A stretch of DNA of 64,000 nucleotides from positions 3,292,684-3,356,683 of the forward strand of contig CAJFCJ010000019.1 of the NCBI GenBank assembly GCA_904063045.1. The letters are read 5' to 3'. Position numbers and translations under genes: made by a program. This DNA is from Dimorphilus gyrociliatus (lineage: Eukaryota > Annelida > Polychaeta > Dinophilidae). The notes below the pieces were generated by a model that did not search any database, had not been told where the DNA came from, and saw nothing but the letters and a program-made list of their open reading frames with translations. Of the stretch, positions 52,671 through 64,000 are shown in pieces (the stretch's first letter is position 1; every line of letters begins with the position of its first letter).

Positions 52671-54898
52671 ATGCAAGCAAAGAGCAGTTACGAAGATATT
52701 ATGGAATTTGCGGTACAAGATCACTTGGCAGTTTTTTGTTATAAAATATTATATTGAAATTAATTTTTCAGGGACCCATTAAGGATGGGATCTTTGAATT
52801 TATTCAAAGCTTAGAGAACTTCTTAAGTCCTTTCGATCGCTGGAAGATTTTGTTTGTGAGCGCTTTTGTTACTTACTACGTAGTCCAATTTTTAAATATG
52901 CAGTCAGATGGTAAGTAGAATTGGAAATACGCCTTGTTGAATATAAAGAGAAAACAATTCATCTTTTATAGGGATTTATAATGGGCTAAAAAATTTCGTT
53001 TTCAAGTGGTATCGTAGATTGCCCATTATCAAAGGTATTGTCCAGAAGAAACTAAAGAAAACTTACGATGATATGGAACATTCGATAAACAAAACTTGCG
53101 CTAACGTTCCATACTTGATGGAGTTGCCTGATAAAAAAATGACGCATGTAAGTATTACTACAAAAATTGGATTTATTAACTTAAAAGACAATTTTTTAGG
53201 AGCAAGTAATCAATTTGGCGAAAAAATATCGAAATATGGGTAATGTAGAATGGAATAGTGGTCGATGTTCTGGAACTGTATATAGTGGTGAAGAGGATTT
53301 GACTAAACTTGCAACTGAAGTAATAACATTTCAAATTAATAAAAGTCTTCAATATTGAAAGAATTTTCTTTTATCAGATATACGGTATGTTTGCATGGTC
53401 CAATCCGCTTCATGCTGATGTATTCCCTGACGTTCGTAAGATGGAAGCAGAGGTGGTGAGAATGTGTTGTAACTTGTTCAATGGATCGAAAGAATCTTGC
53501 GGAACAGTAAGTGATAATTTCTGAATTTTATCATTTATTCATTTCGCTGTATCTGTAGATGACCAGCGGTGGAACTGAAAGTATTATGTTGGCTTGTAAA
53601 GTATACAGAGATTTAGCATACGAGAGAGGAATTCAAAAACCAGAGATGTAATAAAAATATTACTTTTCTATACAACTATTCAAAGTAATTTTTTTTATTT
53701 TTTACAGCTTATGCGCTGTCTCAGCTCATGCTGCATTTGATAAATCAGCTGAATATTTCCGAATGAAAATTGTCCACGTCCCTGTGGACAAATCGGGCGC
53801 AGTAGATATTGGCAAAATGAGACAAAAAATTAATCGTAATACTTGCATGGTAAACGATAAAAAATTTAAATAGAAACTTTTATATTATTAAAAATTTATT
53901 CATTAGCTTGTTGGATCTGCTCCCAGTTTTCCTCATGGAATTATCGATCCCATGATAGAGATAGCAAAGCTTGGAAAAAGGTAAAAAAATTTATTTCTAG
54001 TCTTTAAGTAACAATAAAAATAAACAAATTTTTCAGATATAATATACCAGTTCACACCGATTGCTGTTTGGGTGGTTTCATTGTACCATTCATGGATAAG
54101 GCTGGTTATCCTATTCGTCCCTTTGATTTCCGACTTGATGGCGTTACAAGTATATCCGCCGATACACACAAAGTATTACAGTGTTTTCATCATTTTCTAT
54201 GAATTTTTAGTATATATTGCATTTTTCAGTATGGTTATGCTCCTAAGGGATCTTCTGTCATACTGTATAAGGAGAAAAAATACCTTAGAAAGCAAATATT
54301 TTCTGCAGTCGATTGGCCTGGCGGCATATACGCTTCTCCAACGTTCGCTGGCTCTAGGGCCGGTGCTATTATAGCAGCTTGTTGGGCAACAATGCTCTAC
54401 ATGGGAGAGAAAGGATACGTTGAGTCAACAAAAGCTATTTTGGATTGTAGAGCTGATATGGAGAAGAAATTAAGAAAAATAAAAGGAATTTATGTAATTG
54501 GAAAACCTGAAGCGACTGTCATAGCTATTGCCTCAGACGATTTCAACATTTACCGACTGTCTGATGCTATGACTAAACTAGGCTGGAACTTGAATGCTTT
54601 ACAATACCCATCAAGTATTCATATTTGCTTAACCCTAACACATACAAAACAAGGAGTAGTGGACAAATTTATTAAAGATATAAACCAGTCTGTCAGCGAA
54701 ATATTAAAAAATCCCAAAGAAGAATTGAATGGAATGGTTAGTTCTTTAATAATTCCGGTTTACGTAAGTTATTTCAATGATTTCTAAAAACAGGCCGCCA
54801 TGTATGGAGCTGCTCAAAGTGTTCCAGATAGAGGATTAATAGGAGAAGTTGCTACATCTTTCATTGAAGCTTGTTATAATACCAATGCAACAAAATAA
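52671..54898 (+). CDS. SGPL1: Sphingosine-1-phosphate lyase
   Basis: Eleven exons: 52671-52712, 52772-52910, 52972-53147, 53200-53319, 53378-53506, 53559-53647, 53708-53849, 53907-53980, 54037-54172, 54230-54736 and 54794-54898; 552 aa in frame (human 568). This ER PLP enzyme irreversibly cleaves sphingosine-1-phosphate to phosphoethanolamine and hexadecenal. One N-terminal membrane segment is visible ([18 protein letters not shown]). The catalytic part has [58 protein letters not shown] and the PLP lysine in [16 protein letters not shown], then [19 protein letters not shown]. The initiator is the only ATG giving a plausible short first exon. Confidence 0.96.
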
Positions 54899-55423
54899 GA
54901 TATAAAAAATATATAAGAACTTTCCTAAATTAATGTATTTATATTGGGAGGAAAGACTGTTCTTTTAATTGATACAAATGTTACACATGTAATTTGTTTT
55001 TGCACTAATAACGAGAATGTGCGCATTTCAGCGTTTTTTGTCTTGAACTTTAGCATTTAGCTTGGTTAAATCTGAGATTTCTTATGTTTTTACTTGGTCG
55101 TTTGATTCATGATTAATTAAGCAGAAATATCTCATGAATAATAATTATTCTATCGAAATTTTTCCTTTGAGTTGAAAATTTTTCATAGTAATAGTATTTT
55201 CTACAATTTTAACTTTGAAAGACTTAATTGATTTTAATTTACTGCCATTAATTGAAACTTTCGGTTATGGACTTTCCATTTGGTAACACTTCAATTTATA
55301 AACAATATATAACCAATTAGAATGATCTACCATATCATTTCATTGTCATAAGTTACAAGACAATAAATTTACACCAAAATGACACTTCAATGAGAATCAC
55401 AGTTTTTGGAGAGGAATGCCGCA
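54899..55423. other. Convergent 3' region SGPL1 / TM9SF3
   Basis: About 525 bp of AT-rich DNA holding the two 3' UTRs. Nothing else recognised. Confidence 0.5.
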
Positions 55424-57467
55424 CTAATCAATTTTAACAGTTGAATAGATCTTTCTCACGAAAATGTTTGTTCCTACGTAGCCCATTGTACCTAAATTAA
55501 AAAATTAATTTAATATGTTTATATTGGATTATGTCCATATTATAAATAAATCAATTATTTAACAACTTACCGCACATGACTCCTAAGGCCAAACTGAAAA
55601 GGCCCATATAACCAAAGTAGAACGTCGTTTGGAATAACCCATACATTCTGAATGAGCAATAAATTTAATTATTAATCGTTGGCAATGGAACAGAGAATAT
55701 AAATTAAAAAATACTAACTTCGTTTTGAAAAAAAAGTAATAGAGAGAGTAAAAGTATACGTAAAGAGATGTTGATGCTCCAGATAACAGAGACGTCCATT
55801 GCCATCTATAGTCTTCAGCATTTAATAAGAAATAAGTACAAACAATTGTTACACAGACTGTCACTACAGATAGAATGAAAAACACTAAGAGCATAAATCC
55901 GTATACGTAGTAAATTTTATATGCCCAGAACGATGTAAAAATGAAGTACATTTCAATGAAAATTGAACCAAAGGGCAAAATTCCTCCCAGAAGAACGATA
56001 ATTCCTGGTTCCATGAACCATTTCTTTTCTGGAATCGGTCGCGGAACAGCGTTGACCCGACATGGATAATTCGGCTGACCTGCCATATTTCTACCTAAAA
56101 CAGTGCCAACTAGTGTCAATGGGAGAATGACGAAAAGACAGATACAAGCAACTGCCACCATAGTTCCAAATGGAATTGCTCTTGAAGCATGATAATATAT
56201 AGCGATAAAATTAATGAAAAATGCTGTTCCACAAATGACCGCCGGTAGAATAAAAGCACTGAGTAGCATTTGCTGTATCCATACCTTTCCTCCCATCCTG
56301 GCATAAAGAGATCCTCCAAAATAACCGTTTATTGGAGCGGTGGCAGCATAAACAAATATTGCTGTGCTTAGTAGTGAACCTCTTTCAGTATACAGCTCTC
56401 CTACTATGGCGAAAACAATTACACAAAATACAACAACAGTAATTTGATATCCGACTCCTACTAAGGCTGAGAAAAGCATTGGACGAGAAGCTGGTCGGAA
56501 AACATCTCCATGAACCTGCTTCCACCCGTATTCATCTCCCAAGTCTCTCTCCATTTTATCCGGACTGTCTTCTTTACTATATCTGGCATAATCTTTGCGT
56601 AGCGTTCTCATTAGTATCATACTGACAAGTCCAACAAGGAATATGACCATCATAAATGAATTAAAAATGGAAAACCAATGGATCCTATGCTGAAAAAAGT
56701 TCGGATCAAGATACTTGTCAAAGCGATCCTTAAATTGCACATTAGATTTGTGCCATTTAATTTCATATGTAAATGATAATTTTACTCCGGGGGATAATTT
56801 AGTTTTAGATTCTGATGTTAAGTTTACGTCCACAATTTGCTTTCCATTAAAGCCTATGTCGAACTTCTTATGAGTCCAGATGTAATATCCCTCTCCTCCA
56901 TCGTCAATTTCTCCAACAATCCCCCAGATAGGTAGATCATCAATGTACATTTGATACCAATAATGATTTTTTACCGCATAGATAAATGCTCGATGATTCT
57001 CTTCAGTCAACTGATTTTCACAATATGTGGTTTTGGCTACATCAACTGAAAATAGATTTTGTTTTAAGATTAAAGTTATCAGCTTAACAATTAAAACAGC
57101 AAACAAACGTTATAAATAAACTATACATTTTTTATGACTTACTTTTATAATCAATGTCTAGTCCGCTGAACTCTAATTCAACACCTTGTAAAGCCTCTCC
57201 CAAAGTTTCGTGGTAGTGACTAATGGACTTTTTCTTACCAGCACAAAAAGGCAGCGAGAAATATTCATATGTTTCTTGTCTATTGTGATAGGGACCTACA
57301 GTATTCATCCATAGCACAACTTCCTCGCCATCCTCATACTAAAAATAAATAAATAAATAATAACATAAATTTTTTTCTTATTTAAATTTTACTTTATGGT
57401 TGTGCTCATCTCCTTGGCAGGTAATCACTATTATGGCCAGAGTATATATTATCTTTGAGATTTCCAT
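55424..57467 (-). CDS. TM9SF3: Transmembrane 9 superfamily member 3
   Basis: Exons 57393-57467, 57143-57338, 55719-57045, 55571-55647 and 55424-55491 join to 580 aa (human 589). This is a nine-span Golgi/endosomal nonaspanin. A signal peptide ([17 protein letters not shown]) leads into the lumenal domain ([35 protein letters not shown]). The multi-span region follows with [63 protein letters not shown] and [18 protein letters not shown]. The C-terminus [11 protein letters not shown] keeps the family KxD-type sorting tail. The match to TM9SF3 is much closer than to TM9SF1, 2 or 4. It is head to head with LZTR1. Confidence 0.96.
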
Positions 57468-57813
57468 TATTTTTCTCAATAGAAACAGATCACTATCGGT
57501 TTAACTGTAACGATTGCTTTTCTTTTTGCCATTAACACAGCGGATCAAAATGGCGTTATCAGCAGCCACGTCAAATATTTTTGAAAACCGGTAATTGCCC
57601 TAGTAGGCGCTGGTCTTTTTTGCGCATGCGTTTACTTAAAGGGAAAATAAGCACAATGAATCCAACATCTTTTGTATTTCTATTTTCCTAAATGACTTCA
57701 TATAATCTACATATTAAATTAGAACATATTTCTCGGTGAATAATTGAATATGCTTCATTAGATGACCGAAAACTAACACTGGTTTCGAGCTGTTCTTTTT
57801 GTTAGATGGGCTT
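57468..57813. promoter_or_regulatory. Bidirectional upstream region TM9SF3 / LZTR1
   Basis: 346 bp separates the opposite start codons. No motif identified with confidence. Confidence 0.45.
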
Positions 57814-60600
57814 ATGTCTTCTAATTCATGGAAATTAGAAAAGAGCTTGGCCGAGTTTATTGGTCAACCCAAGTAAATCATAAAATTTGATAAAAAAATA
57901 TCTTATGTAACCTGTTTCCTCTTCTAGACGGATGAAACATACTCTCGTTTACTATAGTGGAAGTTTGTTTCTATATGGAGGAAGAAATAGCAGAGAGTAA
58001 TTTGTTGTATAATAGTATTAAAACTATGCCTGACAGTTAATGTTTTCCATATAGTGAACCTCTTGGTGATATTCTTAGATACGATTTAAAAGATCACAGC
58101 TGGCAAAGGTAATATGGACAATTTAAAATTTGTCATCTATTTTATATTTACCTATTACATTACCTTCAGAGTTGTTTGTGTTGGTACGGCACCATGCGCT
58201 CGATTTGAACATACCTGTGTTGTCTTCGAAAAAGACCTAGTTATTTTTGGTAAGACTTATTTGAAAACTTTTTGGTACTATTTTACTAAATAATGTTTTT
58301 TTACAGGTGGAAAACACGATAATAGGCAATTAAATGACTTATTTAAATATCATATTCCAAAAGCTCAATGGAGTTGCGCTGAAACAACGAAAGAGTAAGA
58401 TATAATGATAATCATTTTCTATAATCATATGTTTAATACCATTTTTTAACAGGGCTCCAGGACCCCGATGCGCTCATAATGCAGCCGTTGTAGATTGTTT
58501 TATGTACATTCTAGGTGGTTTTGGTCATCACGTCCAAAGAGCATATGATGTAGATCAAATAGATAGCAAACAAGTTCGATTGAATGATATGTGGCGTTTA
58601 TCTTTGAAAGATAGACCACACAAGTGGACGAGAGTACATCAGAAAGGTTGCAAGCCTCCACCAAATTGTAATAGTAGTATGGCAGTCAACGAAAGTCATT
58701 TGTATCTTCTACCTGGTGCTGCAGCAGAAAATGCTTATGAACTATTCGGATTTAATGTTTTGGATGAATGTTGGACAAAGCTCATGTACTCTAGTATTTT
58801 TTCTCATCTAGTCATTGGTAAACGAGTCGGGCACTCTTTAACTGCCTCAGATGATAGTCAGTTATTTTTATTCGGAGGCGGAGATGATAACAATTTGTAT
58901 CGATTTGACATAAATGATCCTCACTGGTCGGTGGTTTCGACAGAGGATAACGCGACTGTAGGTTACAAAAACATGAGTCGAGTACTCATTTAACGTAGTA
59001 ACTTTTTCAGAGGCCAGCAGAAGTAGCCTATCACAGTTCAGCAATGCATAAAAATACACTTTATGTATATGGAGGTGTTGAATCTCCGAACGACGTAGAC
59101 TCACAAAGATTATCCGGAGGACTTTACTCCATCACAATTCCTGGGCCAAAATCAACATTTATTACGGATATGAAGAATTTATGGGAATCAAAAAATTTCA
59201 TTGATATCACTTGTAAAGTTGGACCAAAAAAGATACTGTTTGAATGTCACAGCTCTATACTAGTAGGAAGGTCTTCAGTATTAAGCGAAATGATACTTAG
59301 CGCTAGAGAAAAGAATCAAAATTATATTGAATTACCTGATATTGAACGTGCCGTATTTGATAAAATTTTACAATTTATTTATACTGATACAGTAACTCCA
59401 GAAAAAGAATTTGAATTTGATGATTTAGAATTATTTATGAAACTTTATATACAAGCGACGAGGGTAAGCTTTAATAATTAATAAGGTAATTTATAGTAAT
59501 ACTTAACAATCTTTTCTACTTTTCTCAGTTCAATTTATCAAAATTAAAAAGTTGCTCTCTGAAATATCTCATATCAAGTGTAAACGCAAATAGAGTTGTT
59601 AGTCTTTTGACGTTCGCCGATGAGAATGAAATTGAATACCTTAGAGATTCTTGTATGAACTTTTTAAGAAGAAGTAACAATTATAAAGAGGTTATTGTAA
59701 GGCCTCAAATCGAGACATTATCGAAGAGTTTGCTACTGCAAGTAGCGAGACTACCTGCGGAAAGTAGTGACGAACATGATACCCCACCTAAACATCCCGA
59801 ACTTTTAAGTGAGAATAAGCTAGATTAAATTGTTCAGATATCATATATTTATTTTTTTATAAGCAGAGTTCTGTTCTATTAAAGACGATTTCTCAAAATT
59901 ATTAGAAACTGGCCAAGGTTCAGATGTCAAAGTGACTTTTAACAATTACACAGTTAAAGCACACAAGGCTGTTCTTTGCGCTCGAGCAGAATATTTTACG
60001 GCAAACTTTAGATCATTTCCGTCGGAGGAAATTATGGTAGGATAAAATTTTTCATTTATTTCGTTCATTTAACAATTTCCATTATTTAGGTTACATTCAA
60101 AGGAGAGAATACACCGCCTGATGTTCTAATGCAACTTTTGAAATTTTTATACACTGATGCTATAGACGCTACGCCACAAGTTGCCGTGTATCTTCTTGGA
60201 GCTGCTGAATACTTCTGCTTGAATAACAAAAGACTTGACACATTGGCATGGGGTATAATCGAACGAAATTTAGAAGTGAATTGCGTGTTTGATGTGAGAG
60301 ACAATTTTTCTCATGACGACAATTAGAAATTAACAAGAACTTTTGTTTTAGGTTATGTTAGCTGCACATGATGTTTTGGATCAAGCGCTAATTAATAAAT
60401 GTGTTTTCATTATTGCCAAAAATTATCATCAGGTGAAGTTAAATAAAAATTGTGTGATACTATTTTAATGTCCTGTTTTTCAATCAATCAAATAGATTAA
60501 GGAAAGACGAAATGTTTTTATGCAATTACCTAAAACTCTATTAATAAGCATTATGGAATGCGTAAATGAACATACAACCATAACATGGAGAGATTCATGA
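57814..60600 (+). CDS. LZTR1: Leucine-zipper-like transcriptional regulator 1 (kelch plus two BTB-BACK)
   Basis: Twelve exons: 57814-57872, 57928-57996, 58055-58108, 58170-58249, 58307-58394, 58453-58957, 59011-59463, 59529-59808, 59867-60036, 60090-60293, 60352-60432 and 60496-60600; 715 aa in frame (human 840). LZTR1 is the CUL3 adaptor that targets RAS-family GTPases such as RIT1. Kelch blades are seen as LVYYSGSLFLYGGRN, HTCVVFEKDLVIFGGKHDN, AAVVDCFMYILGGFG, SLTASDDSQLFLFGGGDDNN and MHKNTLYVYGGVES. The first BTB is split by a short insert (DITCKVGPKKILFECHSSIL). BACK, then a second BTB (DVKVTFNNYTVKAHKAVLCA) and a second BACK follow. Kelch plus paired BTB-BACK is diagnostic. The N-terminus is shorter than in human. 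Confidence 0.93.
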
Positions 60601-60730
60601 AGCCTTATTGAATAAATTTTGTTAATGGTCTTTTAAAATGCTGTTTTTATACTTTTATCAATTTTTTTTATTTGTAGTATTTAATAATGTACAGAATTAC
60701 TGTTTTGGTGTATATACATATAGCTTCTGT

Positions 60731-63700
60731 TTATGGTCTTAAGGATAATATGGCAGTTATATTTGAGAAGTCGTCTCGCATTTTTTCCAGCATATCTAAA
60801 AAGTCATCTGTAAGAGACTGAAAATAAATGAAAATGAATTAATTCAATTTAGAAAAAGATATTTATAGAGGTGAAGATAGCAAACCTGCTTTTCTATTTC
60901 GTCAGGATGATTTAAATTCAATGAATCCAGCTGTAGTTATCAAAAAATGAGAGCTATTTCCTCAAGGGGATAATTACTCACGTATTTTACTATACAAAAG
61001 AGAAGAGCTGGATGACGATATATAGACCAGACCTGATTGATTTCCTGTAAAAAATAAAGTAATTAGCAAGTCTTACAATCCTTTCCAAGTTTAACCTTTT
61101 CCGACATTCCTAATTTCAAAAGTGATTTAGGAGTTTGCTCCCGCATAAAGGTGGAGAAGGGTTCATTCTGATGGAGCATACTTTGAGCGCACTTTATAGC
61201 AGATTCAATTCTAGATTATAAAACATTAATAATAATATTTTAACGAAATTCTCAAAAGCTTACCTTCTAGCATTAATTATCGCCTCTGGTATGTCAGCAT
61301 TTAAGGTTATTCCTCTTAAACCTTCGCCAGAACTTCATTTTTTTAAAACGAAATATGAGAATCTTATTACTTTGCAAGTTAACTCATGACTTACGATTTG
61401 AGGAGGCAGCATAAAGTTATTAATCGAAATATTGAATATGAACTGATGTTCTTAACAGTAAAGCTTCCGTCTATAGGCAAAATAAGCGGTAAAGATTGAT
61501 AATTTCTCACAGATTCAACCTGACAGCAATTTTCAAATTAGTAATTGATTGTCTTTAAAAATAGAAAATTACATTGTAATAAAAATTTAAAGCCAAATAA
61601 CTCATTAAAGTATCATTAGAATTATATCTGATAATATCGTAAATAAAATTCATTAGACTATATAAGACAGCTACAGCTTCTTTTTTAGAAATTTCACAAT
61701 CTTCAAAAAGTCCGTACGATCTGTAAAACAATAAAAAATAGCGTTATTTTGTATTAATATATTTGACAATAAGTTCTTAGTTTACTCTATATCTTCATTA
61801 TCTATCCTATTGTACTCTATTGTTGCCAAATGCGAAAACATTCCCGTTAAGCAGTTAATTAATTGAATCTGAAACAAGTGAAGAATTGAAAATCGATAAG
61901 TTTGGCTAAGAGAAAAGTTCATGTGTGAATTTTACTTTGAAATTTCCGTCTCCTTTGAGGAAGAGAGTCTTCAGAGGTTGCAATATACAACTTTGAAAAT
62001 CTAAATGATAAGAAAAATATGATTTTTTAGCCATTTGTTAAATCATATAAATTAATTAACGCACCTGCTAAGGCTACAAATCTCATAAATTTTAATAATT
62101 CTAAAATGTATGTTCTGTAGGTGGATCCATTCCAATTTGGTAGAAATTCCAGTAGAAACTCAACGCAAACGGGAAAAAGTTCCTACAAAAGGAATGATTA
62201 ATAAAATATCTCGTGGAATTTTTATTAAAGAAATAATACCAATAAATATGAGGTAAATTCGGTAACATGCTTTAATAAAATGCCGTGTTCTCTAATCTCA
62301 TCATCAGGACTTTGTACGATAACTATAATAATCGGAATAGAGTAATATTTAGTGGTCTGAATCTTTTTCGTTACCATCCAGTAAAGCTTCTTTAAGCCAG
62401 AAAGAAATTCGAGAAGGTATACTAGGATCGGGATGAACGGATAGAACGTAGTAAAAATGTTCTTGTTGCAACAGAGAAGCCATTTGACAAGGTAGCTATG
62501 TAATGGTTCCAATATAAAAAACCATGAATTATTATATAGTATGATAGGAATTCACCTCTATGTCTAGGAAGTGTCTCGTGTTTAGGAGATCATCTAAATT
62601 TTTTATATCAATTACTGATCTAACTTCATTCTTGCTCACACGTTCCTCAACGTATCTGGACTGTTTTTGTGGCATTTGTAGAGATGGTAATGTCATAATT
62701 TTGGCTTTCTTCTTAATCTAAAGTTTCAGAAATATCGTATTTATTGCAAATATTCAATAGCTGAAAGGAAATAAAGAGTTACTGGAGATAAGATATTGTC
62801 AACAGCATTCAGTGGAGTATTCTTGTCACTTCTTAAATTCTCATTTTTATGTTGAATAGACAGAAAATCGTTTCGCCATCTTTTGTTAGTCAAATTGAAG
62901 AAAGCCTTAGCAAAGGTATAGTTGATTAAAATATCATTTATAAAATTGATAAATATACCTTTCGACCGGTTTTTAAAGAAATGGTTATCATTGATGGCTT
63001 GTAGAGTTTATAAATTGAAAGTAAACCTATTAATCCTGGTTCATTGCCCTATTAAGAAAACTTGTAATTACTAATTGAAATAAGAGGACAACTAGAATAA
63101 TTACTGCTCGTTTACGAATTTTTAGAAGCTCTTGAATTCTGTAATAAGTAACATCCTTCCTTCGTGTCAGCCTATATAATATCTGGCATAGTTTGGCTCT
63201 CTGAAATACAAAATACATTTATATAGATGATTATAGTTTAAGATTGTCTTACCAATGGATCACAGCCAACGGAATTAAAGACAACTTCATATAATCTATG
63301 AACGGGTGACATATCATCAACAGCATTAAATACTATAACGATCCAGGTTACTAGCTTTTTCTAGAATAGATACGAATAAAGTAGATAACAATTTTGTTTA
63401 TAATAATTCAAACCTTAATAATCATTGGTACAGTATTTATAGTCAAAGTTCCAATAGCGTGAACTATTGTTGAGCTCTGTACGTAATTGGCAGGGAGACA
63501 AGAGCGCAAAAGTTTTCCAATGACTGATGTTTCTGTACGAAAAGTTTTTCTCGAGTAAAATTTTAAGTAATATCATCAATATATTTTACTTACGCCATCT
63601 ATTTAATGACACAATGCAGATTATGGAATGAATTAAATCAGGTGAGAGACCATGCGAAAGACCATAATTTGTTACAGTTTTTAAATGTCGCTCATATTCC

Positions 63701-63899
63701 AAAGACTTTGATAAATTACTAAAAGCATATGATTTAGATTCTTGCTTAGCCTTGACGGAAGCTGTCATCAGTTTAATTAATTTTAGACACCTTTTATCAC
63801 AATTAAAATATTTTTATTACTTTCATAAAAATATCTCACTCCCTCCGAGCATGCAATAAAGTCAGGCTCTTCAACTCTATCTTGGCTAATTTCAGTCAT
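60731..63899 (-). CDS. CENPI: Centromere protein I (Mis6 family)
   Basis: Twenty short exons in frame, 688 aa (human about 756). Starting from 63899: 63821-63899, 63594-63761, 63414-63532, 63253-63360, 63105-63200, 62959-63048, 62783-62905, 62556-62717, 62375-62495, 62240-62322, 62065-62182, 61936-62000, 61786-61868, 61573-61720, 61395-61519, 61264-61332, 61096-61210, 60982-61044, 60886-60930 and 60731-60817. CENP-I is an inner-kinetochore CCAN subunit (H-I-K-M module). The all-helical Mis6 pattern is visible: LYRLTRRKDVTYYRIQELLK, then LIGLLSIYKLYKPSMITISL, KAFFNLTNKRWRNDFLSIQH, and ELFPVCVEFLLEFLPNWNGS. Identification rests on this similarity recalled by eye, without alignment. The junctions after exons 1 and 14 needed a choice between donors and were set by frame. 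Confidence 0.82.
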
Positions 63900-64000
63900 A
63901 TTCAAAGCTTAAGTGAAAATTCCGAATATCACCAGTTACTGCATTTATAAATCAAATGAACAATCTGAATATTGAGAAATGCTAAAATCAAACAAATATA

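Overview
This window looks like animal nuclear DNA from a compact, AT-rich genome. The genes are conserved metazoan single-copy genes. Most introns are 45-80 bp with ordinary GT-AG ends, and intergenic gaps on the right two thirds of the window are a few hundred bases. Several details (PKC-beta-like alternative last exons, a U12 AT-AC intron, human-like protein lengths, a CUPID-domain protein) fit a slowly evolving bilaterian with a reduced genome. A small spiralian such as a compact-genome annelid is my guess, not a demonstrated assignment. I saw no bacterial or viral genes, CRISPR array, rRNA, tRNA or recognisable transposase.

Layout. 1-8 kb: the 3' half of a conventional protein kinase C gene with two alternative terminal exons, then about 5.6 kb without a convincing gene. 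8-15 kb: one very large Ser-rich disordered protein that I do not recognise, interrupted by a 677-N assembly gap. 15-21 kb: TBC1D23 (-) and cyclin B (+), head to head. 21-27 kb: an intronless single-pass receptor with three PLAC-like modules (-) and the Arf6 exchange factor EFA6 with an N-terminal PDZ (-). 29-33 kb: a CUPID-domain protein (+), then MOCS2A and MOCS2B with only 5 nt between them (+). 33-38 kb: snurportin-1 (-), ELP6 (+), a Dpy-30-motif mini-protein (+), fructosamine-3-kinase (+). 37.5-47 kb: a FASTKD-family protein (-), ZNHIT1 with an AT-AC intron (+), UFL1 (-), DNA ligase 1 (+). 47-55 kb: OSTC (+), a dual-specificity phosphatase (-), POLD2 (+), PRPF38A (+), sphingosine-1-phosphate lyase (+). 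55-64 kb: TM9SF3 (-), LZTR1 (+), CENP-I (-, 20 exons).

Most genes have housekeeping roles in DNA replication, mitosis, splicing and snRNP import, membrane traffic, cofactor synthesis, tRNA modification and protein quality control. I see no single pathway uniting them. The clear organisational theme is dense alternation of strands: seven head-to-head pairs with short shared upstream regions, and many tail-to-tail pairs whose stop codons lie 57 to about 530 bp apart. Exon boundaries below were worked out by hand from reading frame, splice consensus and family resemblance; no alignment or transcript data were available.
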